From contig NZ_VFPM01000002.1 in NCBI RefSeq assembly GCF_006716675.1, positions 434,001 to 498,000 on the forward strand: a stretch of 64,000 nt of DNA. Direction: 5' to 3'. The stretch comes from Humibacillus xanthopallidus (lineage in GTDB: Bacteria > Actinomycetota > Actinomycetes > Actinomycetales > Dermatophilaceae). The notes beneath the pieces are model-generated. The model was not told the DNA's origin, ran no database searches, and saw only the letters and a list, made by a program, of their open reading frames with translations. Positions 14,930-22,037 of this stretch are shown here, one piece after another; position 1 is the stretch's first letter; every line of letters starts with the position of its first letter. A program made the position numbers and the translations under genes.

Positions 14930-15870
14930 GCGCCACGGCGACCCGACGCAGTGCCACCTGGGCCCCCGACTCACACGACTTCCCGACGAGACGCTACGAC
15001 CTCGTCAAGGAGTTCGTCATCGCGCTCGGCGTGATGCTCGTGCTCACGATCGTGGCGGCGCTCGTCTTCTCCTCGCCCGACGACAGCGCCCTCTCCCTCG
15101 AGCGCTGGGCACAGGAGGCGCCGAACGACGTCGTCGCGACCGCGACCGGCGAGCTCGCCGGCACGACGACGACCGCGACCTATGGACCTCCCTACAACAC
15201 GAATGCCGATGGGCAGAGCCTCGGCCCGGTCGTCCTGCCGAAGCTGGCCGGCGTCACCCAGCCCATCGACGCAGCGAACGACTTCGTCATCACGCCGCTG
15301 CGCACCCTGTCCTCCGACCCGGCCGTTGCCGCGGCGCTCCGCCAGTGGTCGAGCGCGAGTGCCGACAAGCGCACGGCGTGGGCGCAGGCATACTCCGACG
15401 CCCTCGCAGCCGCACCCGACGGCGACCCCGCGAAGGTGGCGTCCGGCGACTACGGTCCGGTGCCGGCGCTCGCGAAGGGTGAGCTCGCCCTCGCCAGCAG
15501 CGGGGCACTCGAGGGGCTGGTCTCCTCGAGGACGAGCTTCTTCGGCACCGACAGCACGAAGCCGTTGCTGCTCCTCGCCGACGGGACCTATCTCGAGGAC
15601 CAGGCCAGGGCGCAGAACCTCGGCGGTGACCAGTGGGGCATCATGAACGAGACCGGCAACTACCCGGGTCAGCCGTGGCTGTGGCTCTACACGTTCTGGT
15701 ATCAGATCCCGCCCTTCTCGACCTCCGACAACGCCGACGTCCAGGTCTGGGCGCTCATGATCCTGCTCAGCATCGGCTTCATCTGCATCCCCTGGATCCC
15801 GGGCCTGCGCACGCTGCCGAAGCACCTCGGCGTGCACAAGCTGATCTGGCGCGGCGGCCGTTGGCGCTGA
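14926..15870 (+). CDS. Membrane protein with large extracytoplasmic domain, partner of cytochrome b
   Basis: A 314-residue protein. An N-terminal transmembrane helix (about residues 28-49) is followed by some 200 residues predicted outside the membrane, and two hydrophobic stretches near the C-terminus (PWLWLYTFWYQIPPF and VWALMILLSIGFICI) could form a hairpin like the end of subunit IV. No haem-binding CxxCH or iron-sulfur motif is present. Translational coupling to the cytochrome b gene makes it a probable subunit of the same complex. I do not recognise a named family with certainty. Confidence 0.7.
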   Translation: MSATATRRSATWAPDSHDFPTRRYDLVKEFVIALGVMLVLTIVAALVFSSPDDSALSLERWAQEAPNDVVATATGELAGTTTTATYGPPYNTNADGQSLGPVVLPKLAGVTQPIDAANDFVITPLRTLSSDPAVAAALRQWSSASADKRTAWAQAYSDALAAAPDGDPAKVASGDYGPVPALAKGELALASSGALEGLVSSRTSFFGTDSTKPLLLLADGTYLEDQARAQNLGGDQWGIMNETGNYPGQPWLWLYTFWYQIPPFSTSDNADVQVWALMILLSIGFICIPWIPGLRTLPKHLGVHKLIWRGGRWR

Positions 15871-15896
15871 CCCGGGCCCATCTCGACCCCGTGCTT

Positions 15897-15930
15897 GCCT
15901 CACCCCCGCGTCACGATGCGGGGGTGAGGC
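15897..15930. terminator. Hairpin terminator shared by convergent genes
   Basis: GCCTCACCCCCGC (15897-15909) pairs with GCGGGGGTGAGGC (15918-15930) around an eight-base loop. The stop codon of the minus-strand NHL lipoprotein gene (15911-15913) lies in the loop, so the same structure ends that gene and the cytochrome b operon. Confidence 0.8.
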
Positions 15931-16930
15931 GCAGGATGACCCGGGCCTGGTCGTCGGAGATGTAGATGCGGCCCGAGCCGTCGATGAGCAGGCCCTGCGG
16001 CTCGATGAGGCCGCTCGCGGCCAGCACCGTGGAGGGGCCGCCGCGGAGGGGCCAGCGACGAAGGTCGTGCCGGCTGTGGCGTACGTCGGTCACGAGCAGG
16101 TTGCCGTAGCCGTCGAGAGCCACGTCGTCCGGCATCGAGGCCCGTGCGGCTCGCGTGCGGGAGCCGCCTGCGCCGAGCCGCCACACGTCACCACCGCACT
16201 CGTCGGCGACGAAGACGCTGCCGTCTGATGCCACAGCCGCGCCGACGGGGTGGACGAAACCTCGCGCCAGCACGGTACGTGAGGTGCCGTCGGGTGTGAT
16301 GCGGTAGATGGTGCCCATGACCGGGTCGGGTACGACGAGACTGGAAGTCCTTGCGTCCCAAGCGATCCCGTCGACACCTTGGTGGCAGGTCACCTTCAGC
16401 GGACGGCCGGGCAGGGTCGTGAGCACGACCGGACGGGCCCGGCCAGCAGGGAATGCGAGCAGACGGTTGGTGTTCTCCTCCGCCACGACGAGAGTGCCGT
16501 CGGCGAGCAGCACCATGCCCTCGGGCCCGTCGAGGCCGCGGTGCAGGACCGTGCTCGAACCGTCCGCGTTGAGTCGGCTGATCGTGCCGTTCGTGTAGTC
16601 GCTGTAGAGCAGCGCACCGGAGGCGTCGAGGACGAGGTCGTCGGGGTGGTCGGGGCCGCGGTGCACCGCGACCGTCCGGTAGCTCTGCGGAGCATTCGCG
16701 TGCGCGGGCGGTCCCGTTCCGGACGGCTTGGTCGGCAGCGATGGAGTGGGCGTTGTGCTCGCCGCCACCGTCGACCGCGTCGTCGACGTGGGCGACCCGG
16801 TGGATCCGGACGCCACCGAACCGGCGCGTGCGGGAACGGTGCTCCCGCTGGGGCCGGTCGCGGGGGTGGAGCACGCAGCGAGGGCGAGGCAGGCCGCCCC
16901 GGCGGCCACCAGCCGAGTGACGCTCCTCAT
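15911..16930 (-). CDS. NHL/SMP-30-type beta-propeller lipoprotein
   Basis: An exported lipoprotein of 339 residues. The signal peptide ends in the lipobox LAAC with the modified Cys at residue 20, followed by a Ser/Thr/Pro linker to about residue 80. The rest is made of repeated beta-propeller blades with the recurring pattern DG-S-VFVADE and LLYSDYTNGTISRLNADG, as in NHL-repeat and SMP-30/gluconolactonase-like proteins. The repeats suggest a binding or scaffold role; no catalytic metal site is certain. Its 3' end shares a terminator with the cytochrome operon. Confidence 0.8.
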   Translation of the reverse strand: MRSVTRLVAAGAACLALAACSTPATGPSGSTVPARAGSVASGSTGSPTSTTRSTVAASTTPTPSLPTKPSGTGPPAHANAPQSYRTVAVHRGPDHPDDLVLDASGALLYSDYTNGTISRLNADGSSTVLHRGLDGPEGMVLLADGTLVVAEENTNRLLAFPAGRARPVVLTTLPGRPLKVTCHQGVDGIAWDARTSSLVVPDPVMGTIYRITPDGTSRTVLARGFVHPVGAAVASDGSVFVADECGGDVWRLGAGGSRTRAARASMPDDVALDGYGNLLVTDVRHSRHDLRRWPLRGGPSTVLAASGLIEPQGLLIDGSGRIYISDDQARVILRLTPAS

Positions 16931-16992
16931 CCGCTGACGGTAGGCGGCATGGCTGTGATCCCACGGTGAGCGGGATGCGCGGGCAGGCTCAT

Positions 16993-17065
16993 CGGTGCGG
17001 TGCGGTGCGGTGCGGTGCGGTGCGGTGCGGTGCGGTGCGGTGCGGTGCGGTTCGGTGCGGTGCAG
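16993..17065. repeat. Pentanucleotide tandem array (TGCGG)n
   Basis: Eleven perfect TGCGG units run from 16996 to 17050, preceded by a partial unit and followed by TTCGG, TGCGG and TGCAG, giving about 14 units. The unit length is not a multiple of three and the array lies outside genes, about 220 bp before the amino acid-binding lipoprotein gene and 20 bp before its probable promoter. Such arrays change length by slipped-strand pairing and could alter promoter activity. Confidence 0.95.
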
Positions 17066-17083
17066 TGGACCGCGGCCGACGGA

Positions 17084-17116
17084 TTATCACTCAACGTTAT
17101 TTGTCCTATAACGTTG
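17084..17116 (+). promoter_or_regulatory. Probable promoter with overlapping palindromic operator
   Basis: In an unusually AT-rich spot, TTATCA (17084-17089) and TATAAC (17107-17112) are 17 bases apart, resembling a sigma-70-type -35/-10 pair. The same segment holds an inverted repeat, CAACGTTAT (17092-17100) and ATAACGTTG (17108-17116), separated by seven bases, which covers the -10 region and would fit a dimeric repressor. It faces the amino acid ABC transporter operon. The regulator is not identified. Confidence 0.5.
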
Positions 17117-17284
17117 CGAACGGATGCGAGGCTCCTTCCCGCGTTCAGCGGGATCGCTCGGTCATGCCTGGGCCCAGGGCCCGGCTGCTCCGGTGACCGC
17201 CAGCGTCCACCCCGTCAGCCAGCACCGACGCCCGGCGAGCCGCGCTTCGGCGTGCTCACGCGTCCCGTCCCGAAGGACATCCGC

Positions 17285-18115
17285 ATGCCCCTGCTCAAGA
17301 GCGCCGTGACGGCCTCCGCCCTTTCCCTCGTCGCCCTCTCGCTCGCCTCCTGCGGAGGTGGCTCCGCTCCGAGCGGAGAAACGGCTGAGAACCCCTACAA
17401 CCTCCAGCAGCCGGGCACCCTGCGGGCCGGAACGCTCACCGACGCCCCGCCGAACGTCTTCCTCAAGGACGGGAGGTTCACCGGTTTCGACAACGACCTG
17501 CTGACCGCAGTGGCCGTCAAGCTCGGCCTCAAGGTCGAGTTCGTCGGCACCGAGTTCAGCTCGCTGCTCGCGCAGGTCAAGACCGGCAAGTTCGACGTGG
17601 GCTCGTCCTCGATCAGCATCACCGAGGCCCGCAAGAAGACGGTCGACTTCACGAACACGTACGACTTCGGCTTCCTCGGCCTCGACGTGCCCCAGGGCTC
17701 GAGCATCACCTCCTTCGACCAGCTCCCCGGCAAGCGTGTCGTCGTCGTGCAGGGGACGGTCCAGGACGACTACGCCACCCGAGAGAACCTCAACCCGGTG
17801 CGGGTGCCCGACTACAACGCTGCACTCAACCAGCTGCGATCGGGCACTGCCGACGCCTGGATCACCCCCGCCGAGATCGGCGAGAAGACCGCCGCGGACT
17901 CGGGTGGCAAGGTCGTCTCGGTCGCCAAGCAGCTCGACCCGGGCGGCATCGCCTACGCCGTCGCCCCCGGCAACGACAGGCTGCGGGCGGCTCTCGACAA
18001 GGGCATCGACGAGGTCGTCGCCGACGGCACCTGGGCGAAGCTGCAGAAGCAGTACTACCCGAGCCGCGCGATCCCGGCCGACTTCACGCCGGGCAGTGGC
18101 TCCTCGGCCTCGTAG
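17285..18115 (+). CDS. Polar amino acid ABC transporter, substrate-binding lipoprotein
   Basis: A 276-residue extracytoplasmic binding protein. The lipobox LASC places the lipid-modified Cys at residue 23. The mature part is a family-3 solute-binding protein: GTLRAGTLTDAPPNVFLKDG at the start, then FTGFDNDLLTAVAVKLG, and SSSISITEARKKTVDFTNTY, which carries the conserved amino-acid carboxylate contact region. ATG 17285 has GAAGGA upstream, excluding a longer frame running through the pentamer array. It heads the operon with the permease and ATPase genes. Substrate probably a polar amino acid such as glutamine or glutamate. Confidence 0.9.
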   Translation: MPLLKSAVTASALSLVALSLASCGGGSAPSGETAENPYNLQQPGTLRAGTLTDAPPNVFLKDGRFTGFDNDLLTAVAVKLGLKVEFVGTEFSSLLAQVKTGKFDVGSSSISITEARKKTVDFTNTYDFGFLGLDVPQGSSITSFDQLPGKRVVVVQGTVQDDYATRENLNPVRVPDYNAALNQLRSGTADAWITPAEIGEKTAADSGGKVVSVAKQLDPGGIAYAVAPGNDRLRAALDKGIDEVVADGTWAKLQKQYYPSRAIPADFTPGSGSSAS

Positions 18116-18168
18116 CCGACGGATCACACCCCCACGCCGCCACACCACCACACCGAGAGGAGGGCCGG

Positions 18169-18990
18169 ATGGACATCCTGAACACGCTGCAGGAGACCTT
18201 CTTCGACCTCGACGCCATGCTCGCCGCGCTGCCCGAGCTGATCCGGGTCGGGCTGCCCAACACGCTCATCCTGGCCCTCTTCTCGGCGGTGATCGGAACC
18301 GTCCTCGGGATGGGACTCGCGGTGTGCGGGCTCTCGCACCGACGGTGGCTCCGCTGGCCCGCACGGGTGTTCACGGACGTCTTCCGCGGGCTCCCGGCCG
18401 CCGTGACCATCCTGCTCATCGGCATCGGGCTGGCCCCGGTGGGCCTCGAGATCTGGGGTCCGAACCCGTATCCGCTCGGCATCCTCGCCCTGTCCCTGAT
18501 CGCCAGTGCCTACATCGGCGAGATCTTCCGCTCGGGCATCCAGAGCGTCGACCAGGGTCAGCTCGAGGCCGCTCGGGCCCTGGGCTTCAGCCGGCCGTCG
18601 GGCATGCGCCTCGTCGTCATCCCCCAGGGCGTGCGGCGGGTGCTGCCCGCCCTGGTCAACCAGTTCATCGCGCTCATCAAGGAGAGCTCGCTCGTCTACT
18701 TCCTCGGGCTGCTCGCGAGCCAGCGCGACCTCTTCCGGATCGGTCAGGACGCGGCTGCCAACACCGGCAACCAGTCGGCGCTCGTCCTCGCCGGGCTCTT
18801 CTACCTGCTCATCACCGTGCCGCTGACCCATGCGGTCAACGCCATCGACCGGCGCTTGCGCGACGGCCGCGCCGCCGACGGTGCGGAGACGTCTGGCGGC
18901 GGCGACGGACCGGACGGCGACGGCCGAAGCGGGTCTCGTCACGACGACCTCACCACCTCACGACTCGCCCTGGCACAGGAGCCCCGATGA
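18169..18990 (+). CDS. Amino acid ABC transporter permease
   Basis: A 273-residue inner membrane permease of the HisM/GlnP type with about five transmembrane helices. The cytoplasmic EAA loop that docks the ATPase reads QLEAARALGFSRPSGMRLVV, and the N-terminal part has the usual GLPNTLILALFSAVIG segment. A GGAGGG ribosome site lies just upstream. The C-terminal 40 residues are hydrophilic, Gly/Asp-rich and not typical of the family. The stop codon overlaps the start of the ATPase gene (ATGA). Confidence 0.9.
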   Translation: MDILNTLQETFFDLDAMLAALPELIRVGLPNTLILALFSAVIGTVLGMGLAVCGLSHRRWLRWPARVFTDVFRGLPAAVTILLIGIGLAPVGLEIWGPNPYPLGILALSLIASAYIGEIFRSGIQSVDQGQLEAARALGFSRPSGMRLVVIPQGVRRVLPALVNQFIALIKESSLVYFLGLLASQRDLFRIGQDAAANTGNQSALVLAGLFYLLITVPLTHAVNAIDRRLRDGRAADGAETSGGGDGPDGDGRSGSRHDDLTTSRLALAQEPR

Positions 18991-19745
18991 GCGCAGCGAC
19001 CACCTCACCACCCTCGACCCGCGGGGTTGCCGTCGCGGTGCGCGACATCCACCTCGCCTTCGGGTCCAACCGCGTGCTGCGCGGTGTCGATCTCGACGTC
19101 CCGGCGGCCTCCACGGCCTGCGTCATCGGCCCCTCCGGATCAGGGAAGTCGACCCTGCTCCGCGTCGTCAACCGCCTCATCGAGCCCGAGCGGGGAGACG
19201 TGCTTCTCGACGGTCGGAGCGTCCTCGCCGACAATCCCGATGCGCTGCGCCAGCGGGTCGGCATGGTCTTCCAGCACTTCAACCTCTTTCCGCACAAGAG
19301 CGTTCGCGGCAACATCACCCTCGGTCTCACTCGGCTCAAGGGCCTGCGCAAGGACGAGGCCGCGGAGCTGGCACTCCACCACCTCGACCGCGTGGGCCTT
19401 GCCCACAAGGCCGACGTGCGCCCCGGCAACCTCTCGGGTGGCCAGCAGCAGCGGGTCGCCATCGCGCGGGCGCTCGCCATGGAGCCGGAGGTCATGCTCT
19501 TCGACGAGGCCACGTCGGCGCTCGACCCCGAGCTCGTCAAGGGTGTCCTGGCCACCATGGCCGACCTCGCCGCGGAAGGCATGACGATGATCGTCGTGAC
19601 CCACGAGATGGGCTTTGCCCGTTCGGTTGCAGAGCAGGTGCTCTTCATGGACCACGGGCAGGTCATCGAGGCCGGGCACCCGGACCAGGTGTTCGACGCG
19701 CCCAGGACCGAGCGGCTGCGGCGCTTCCTCTCGCAGGTCCTCTAG
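18987..19745 (+). CDS. Amino acid ABC transporter ATP-binding protein
   Basis: A 252-residue ATPase of the GlnQ/HisP class. Walker A is GPSGSGKST (residues 48-56), the Q-loop is in MVFQHFNLFPH, the signature is LSGGQQQR, Walker B is VMLFDEATSALDPE, and the switch His is in IVVTHEMGFAR. These are all intact, so it should power the permease encoded just upstream. ATG 18987 overlaps the permease stop codon by the ATGA arrangement. Confidence 0.93.
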   Translation: MSAATTSPPSTRGVAVAVRDIHLAFGSNRVLRGVDLDVPAASTACVIGPSGSGKSTLLRVVNRLIEPERGDVLLDGRSVLADNPDALRQRVGMVFQHFNLFPHKSVRGNITLGLTRLKGLRKDEAAELALHHLDRVGLAHKADVRPGNLSGGQQQRVAIARALAMEPEVMLFDEATSALDPELVKGVLATMADLAAEGMTMIVVTHEMGFARSVAEQVLFMDHGQVIEAGHPDQVFDAPRTERLRRFLSQVL

Positions 19746-19889
19746 CCCCACGACGTCGACGCACGCGTCACGGCTTGCTCGTCGACTGCCGATCGGCGCC
19801 GATAGGCTCGAGGAGCCCGCTCACACCCGGCACCGCAGCCCGCAGCGACGTCTCCGCGGACCTGCACCGACGAGCCATGCGAGGTGGCC

Positions 19890-21062
19890 ATGACCCAACC
19901 GGAAGCGCCAGCCCCCGAGGTCAGCTTCGCGCCCTCGGTGGGGCGCACGCTCGGGGTCGAGTGGGAGCTCGGGCTCGTCGACCCGGTCACCCTCGACCTC
20001 ACGTCGAGGGCCGACGAGCTGCTGGCCCTCGCCAACGGTGTCGGCGACAGCGGCCACGCGCGTCGGACGAAGTCGCGCTCGACGGTCACGAAGGAGCTGC
20101 TGCGCAACACCGTCGAGATCGTCACCGGGATCTGCGCGAACGCCGAGGAGGCGTCCACCGACCTCGCGGACGGGCTCGAGCGGGTCCAGGCGGCGGCGGC
20201 CGAGCTCGGGGTCCTGCTCTACGGGGGTGGCGCGCACCCCTTCGCCCGCTGGGAGGACCAGCAGGTCACCGAGGGGCAGCGCTACGCGACCCTCATCGAC
20301 CGGACCCAGTGGTGGGGACGGCAGATGGTGATCTTCGGGGTCCACGTGCACGTCGGCGTCCGCTCGGCCGCGAAGGTGTGGCCGCTCATCAACGGGCTGC
20401 TGACCTACCACCCGCACCTCACGGCGCTCTCGGCGTCGTCGCCGTACGGCTCCGGCGCCGACACGGGCTATGCGAGCAACCGGACGATGCTCTTCCAGCA
20501 GCTGCCCACCGCCGGCCTGCCCTTCCAGTTCGAGACGTGGGCGCAGTACCGCGAGTACCTCCACGACGTCTTCACGACCGGCGTCATCGCCGACGCGAGC
20601 GAGCTGCGGTGGGACATCCGACCGTCGTTGCGGCTCGGCACGATCGAGGTGCGCGCGTGTGACGGCTTCGCCAGACCACAGGACGTCACGGCGATCGCCG
20701 CCCTCATCCACTGCCTCGTCGCACACCTCGAGGACCAGCTCGACGAGGGCGTCCTGGCGCGGCCGTTGCCGCCCTGGCACGTGCAGGAGAACAAGTGGCG
20801 GGCCGCGCGCTACGGCCTCGACGCCATCATCATCCGCGACGCCGCCAACCGGGAGGGCCCGGTCGTCGACGACATCTGCGACCTCCTCACGCAGCTCGAG
20901 CCCACTGCCCGCACGCTCGGCTGCTCGGCCGAGCTCGCGGGAGTCGAGGACATCCTCCGTGGCGGCGCCGGCTACCTGCGGATGCGTGACGCGGTGGCCG
21001 CGGACGCCAGAGGCGACCTCCGCGCCGCCGTCCGCGCCATGCTCGTGGAGCACCCCCGCTGA
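19890..21062 (+). CDS. Carboxylate-amine ligase of the YbdK / glutamate-cysteine ligase 2 family
   Basis: A 390-residue ATP-dependent ligase with the GCS2 fold. It shows LGVEWELGLVDP at the N-terminus (metal/glutamate site), TVTKELLRNTVEIVTG, GVHVHVGV and the ASSPYGSGADTGYASNR loop typical of YbdK proteins, which have weak gamma-glutamylcysteine ligase activity. No ergothioneine genes are nearby, so I do not call it egtA. I chose ATG 19890 because GAGG lies five bases upstream; GTG 19884 is in frame but too close. Confidence 0.88.
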   Translation: MTQPEAPAPEVSFAPSVGRTLGVEWELGLVDPVTLDLTSRADELLALANGVGDSGHARRTKSRSTVTKELLRNTVEIVTGICANAEEASTDLADGLERVQAAAAELGVLLYGGGAHPFARWEDQQVTEGQRYATLIDRTQWWGRQMVIFGVHVHVGVRSAAKVWPLINGLLTYHPHLTALSASSPYGSGADTGYASNRTMLFQQLPTAGLPFQFETWAQYREYLHDVFTTGVIADASELRWDIRPSLRLGTIEVRACDGFARPQDVTAIAALIHCLVAHLEDQLDEGVLARPLPPWHVQENKWRAARYGLDAIIIRDAANREGPVVDDICDLLTQLEPTARTLGCSAELAGVEDILRGGAGYLRMRDAVAADARGDLRAAVRAMLVEHPR

Positions 21063-21189
21063 CCCGCCTGTGACCGGACGACGCCTCCCGATATCGGTCT
21101 GGCAGCACGCCCGCGCCACGGATTATCCTCTGGTGAGGAGCCGGTCAGGCAAGGTGCCGGACTCGCACCACCGTCGCAGGAGTAGTCCG

Positions 21190-21540
21190 ATGACACGATC
21201 GTCGACCTCGGTGCCGGAGCCCGTGCACGAGGCCCACGCCATCCACACCAGCGAGCCGCGACCAGCGGTTGACGTCGACCTGACCGAGACCGAGCAGTTC
21301 ATCCTCGAGATGCTCGAGCGGCTCGACGCCGCCGACACGGAGGCCGCCCATCTCAGACGAGCCCTTGGCCACAGCCGCGACATCGGCGCCGCCATCGGCG
21401 TGCTGATGGCGATGAAGAAGGTGACCCGCGACGAGGCCTTCGAGCTGCTCCGCAGGGCGAGCCAGGACCAGAACCGGAAGCTGCACGAGCTCTCGCTCGA
21501 TGTCCTGAGCACGGGCGAGCTGCCCTGTCGTCCAAGCTGA
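21190..21540 (+). CDS. Stand-alone ANTAR-domain protein
   Basis: A 116-residue protein consisting mostly of an ANTAR domain (SRDIGAAIGVLMAMKKVTRD, then FELLRRASQDQNRKLHELS) with a short N-terminal helix that may dimerise. There is no GAF domain. It probably binds antiterminator RNA hairpins, with its signal input provided by another protein or by expression level. AGGAG precedes ATG 21190. It is the fourth ANTAR protein in the window, 18 kb from the other three. Confidence 0.8.
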   Translation: MTRSSTSVPEPVHEAHAIHTSEPRPAVDVDLTETEQFILEMLERLDAADTEAAHLRRALGHSRDIGAAIGVLMAMKKVTRDEAFELLRRASQDQNRKLHELSLDVLSTGELPCRPS

Positions 21541-21658
21541 CTCGTCAGGCCGACCGTCGTGTCGTGAGCGCGCGGCGGAGGTGCTCATGGTCCCCATGCT
21601 GGGGTATGCCGTCCGATTGGCGCTCGATGTCGCGGCCGGGTTACGCTGTGCCTCGAGA

Positions 21659-21676
21659 TATACCCCAGGGGGTATA
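21659..21676. promoter_or_regulatory. CsoR/CstR-type operator, TATACCCC-AG-GGGGTATA
   Basis: A perfect 8-2-8 palindrome with C/G tracts 26 bp before the rhodanese start. This is the operator form bound by CsoR-family repressors; CstR members sense persulfides and control rhodanese and persulfide dioxygenase genes. A near-identical palindrome at 28029-28044 precedes the persulfide dioxygenase-rhodanese gene. Confidence 0.75.
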
Positions 21677-21701
21677 AGGCACCAGTGTGAGGAGACACTT
21701 C

Positions 21702-22028
21702 ATGACCGCGACCACGACAGTCAGCGCACTCGCCGCGGCGCACGCCGACGGCGCCGTCGTCATCGACGTCCGCGAACCGATGGAGTACGTCGGCGGGCAC
21801 GTGCCCGGCGCCGTGCTGATGCCGATGGGGCAGCTCGCCTCCCGCGTGTTCGAGCTCGACCGCTCGCGCCCGGTCTTCGTGATCTGCGCGAGCGGCAACC
21901 GCAGCCGCGCGATGGCCGACTTCCTCGAGCGCGCCGGCTTCGACGCCCGCTCGGTCGACGGCGGTACGTCGGAGTGGATCCAGTCCGGTCACCCGGTCGT
22001 GAGGGGAACGCGGCCGAACGCCGCCTGA
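21702..22028 (+). CDS. Single-domain rhodanese (sulfurtransferase)
   Basis: A 108-residue cytosolic sulfurtransferase. The active-site loop CASGNRS carries the catalytic Cys that forms a persulfide, and the CH2A-like segment is VIDVREPMEYVGGHVPGA. ATG 21702 is preceded by GAGGAG (eight bases). The CsoR/CstR-type palindrome just upstream suggests induction by reactive sulfur species or, less likely, copper. Together with the dioxygenase-rhodanese at 26.6-28 kb it forms a small sulfide-detoxification set. Confidence 0.9.
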   Translation: MTATTTVSALAAAHADGAVVIDVREPMEYVGGHVPGAVLMPMGQLASRVFELDRSRPVFVICASGNRSRAMADFLERAGFDARSVDGGTSEWIQSGHPVVRGTRPNAA

Positions 22029-22037
22029 GCATCCTCC

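Noticed and set aside
16966..17196. Open frames encoding Cys-Gly-Ala-Val-Arg repeats across the pentamer array
   Set aside because: They are the translation of the tandem repeat, lack a ribosome site and family match, and end before the real lipoprotein gene with its own GAAGGA-ATG start.
19890..21062. EgtA of ergothioneine biosynthesis
   Set aside because: No egtB, egtC or egtD neighbours, and the internal motifs fit the YbdK branch better.
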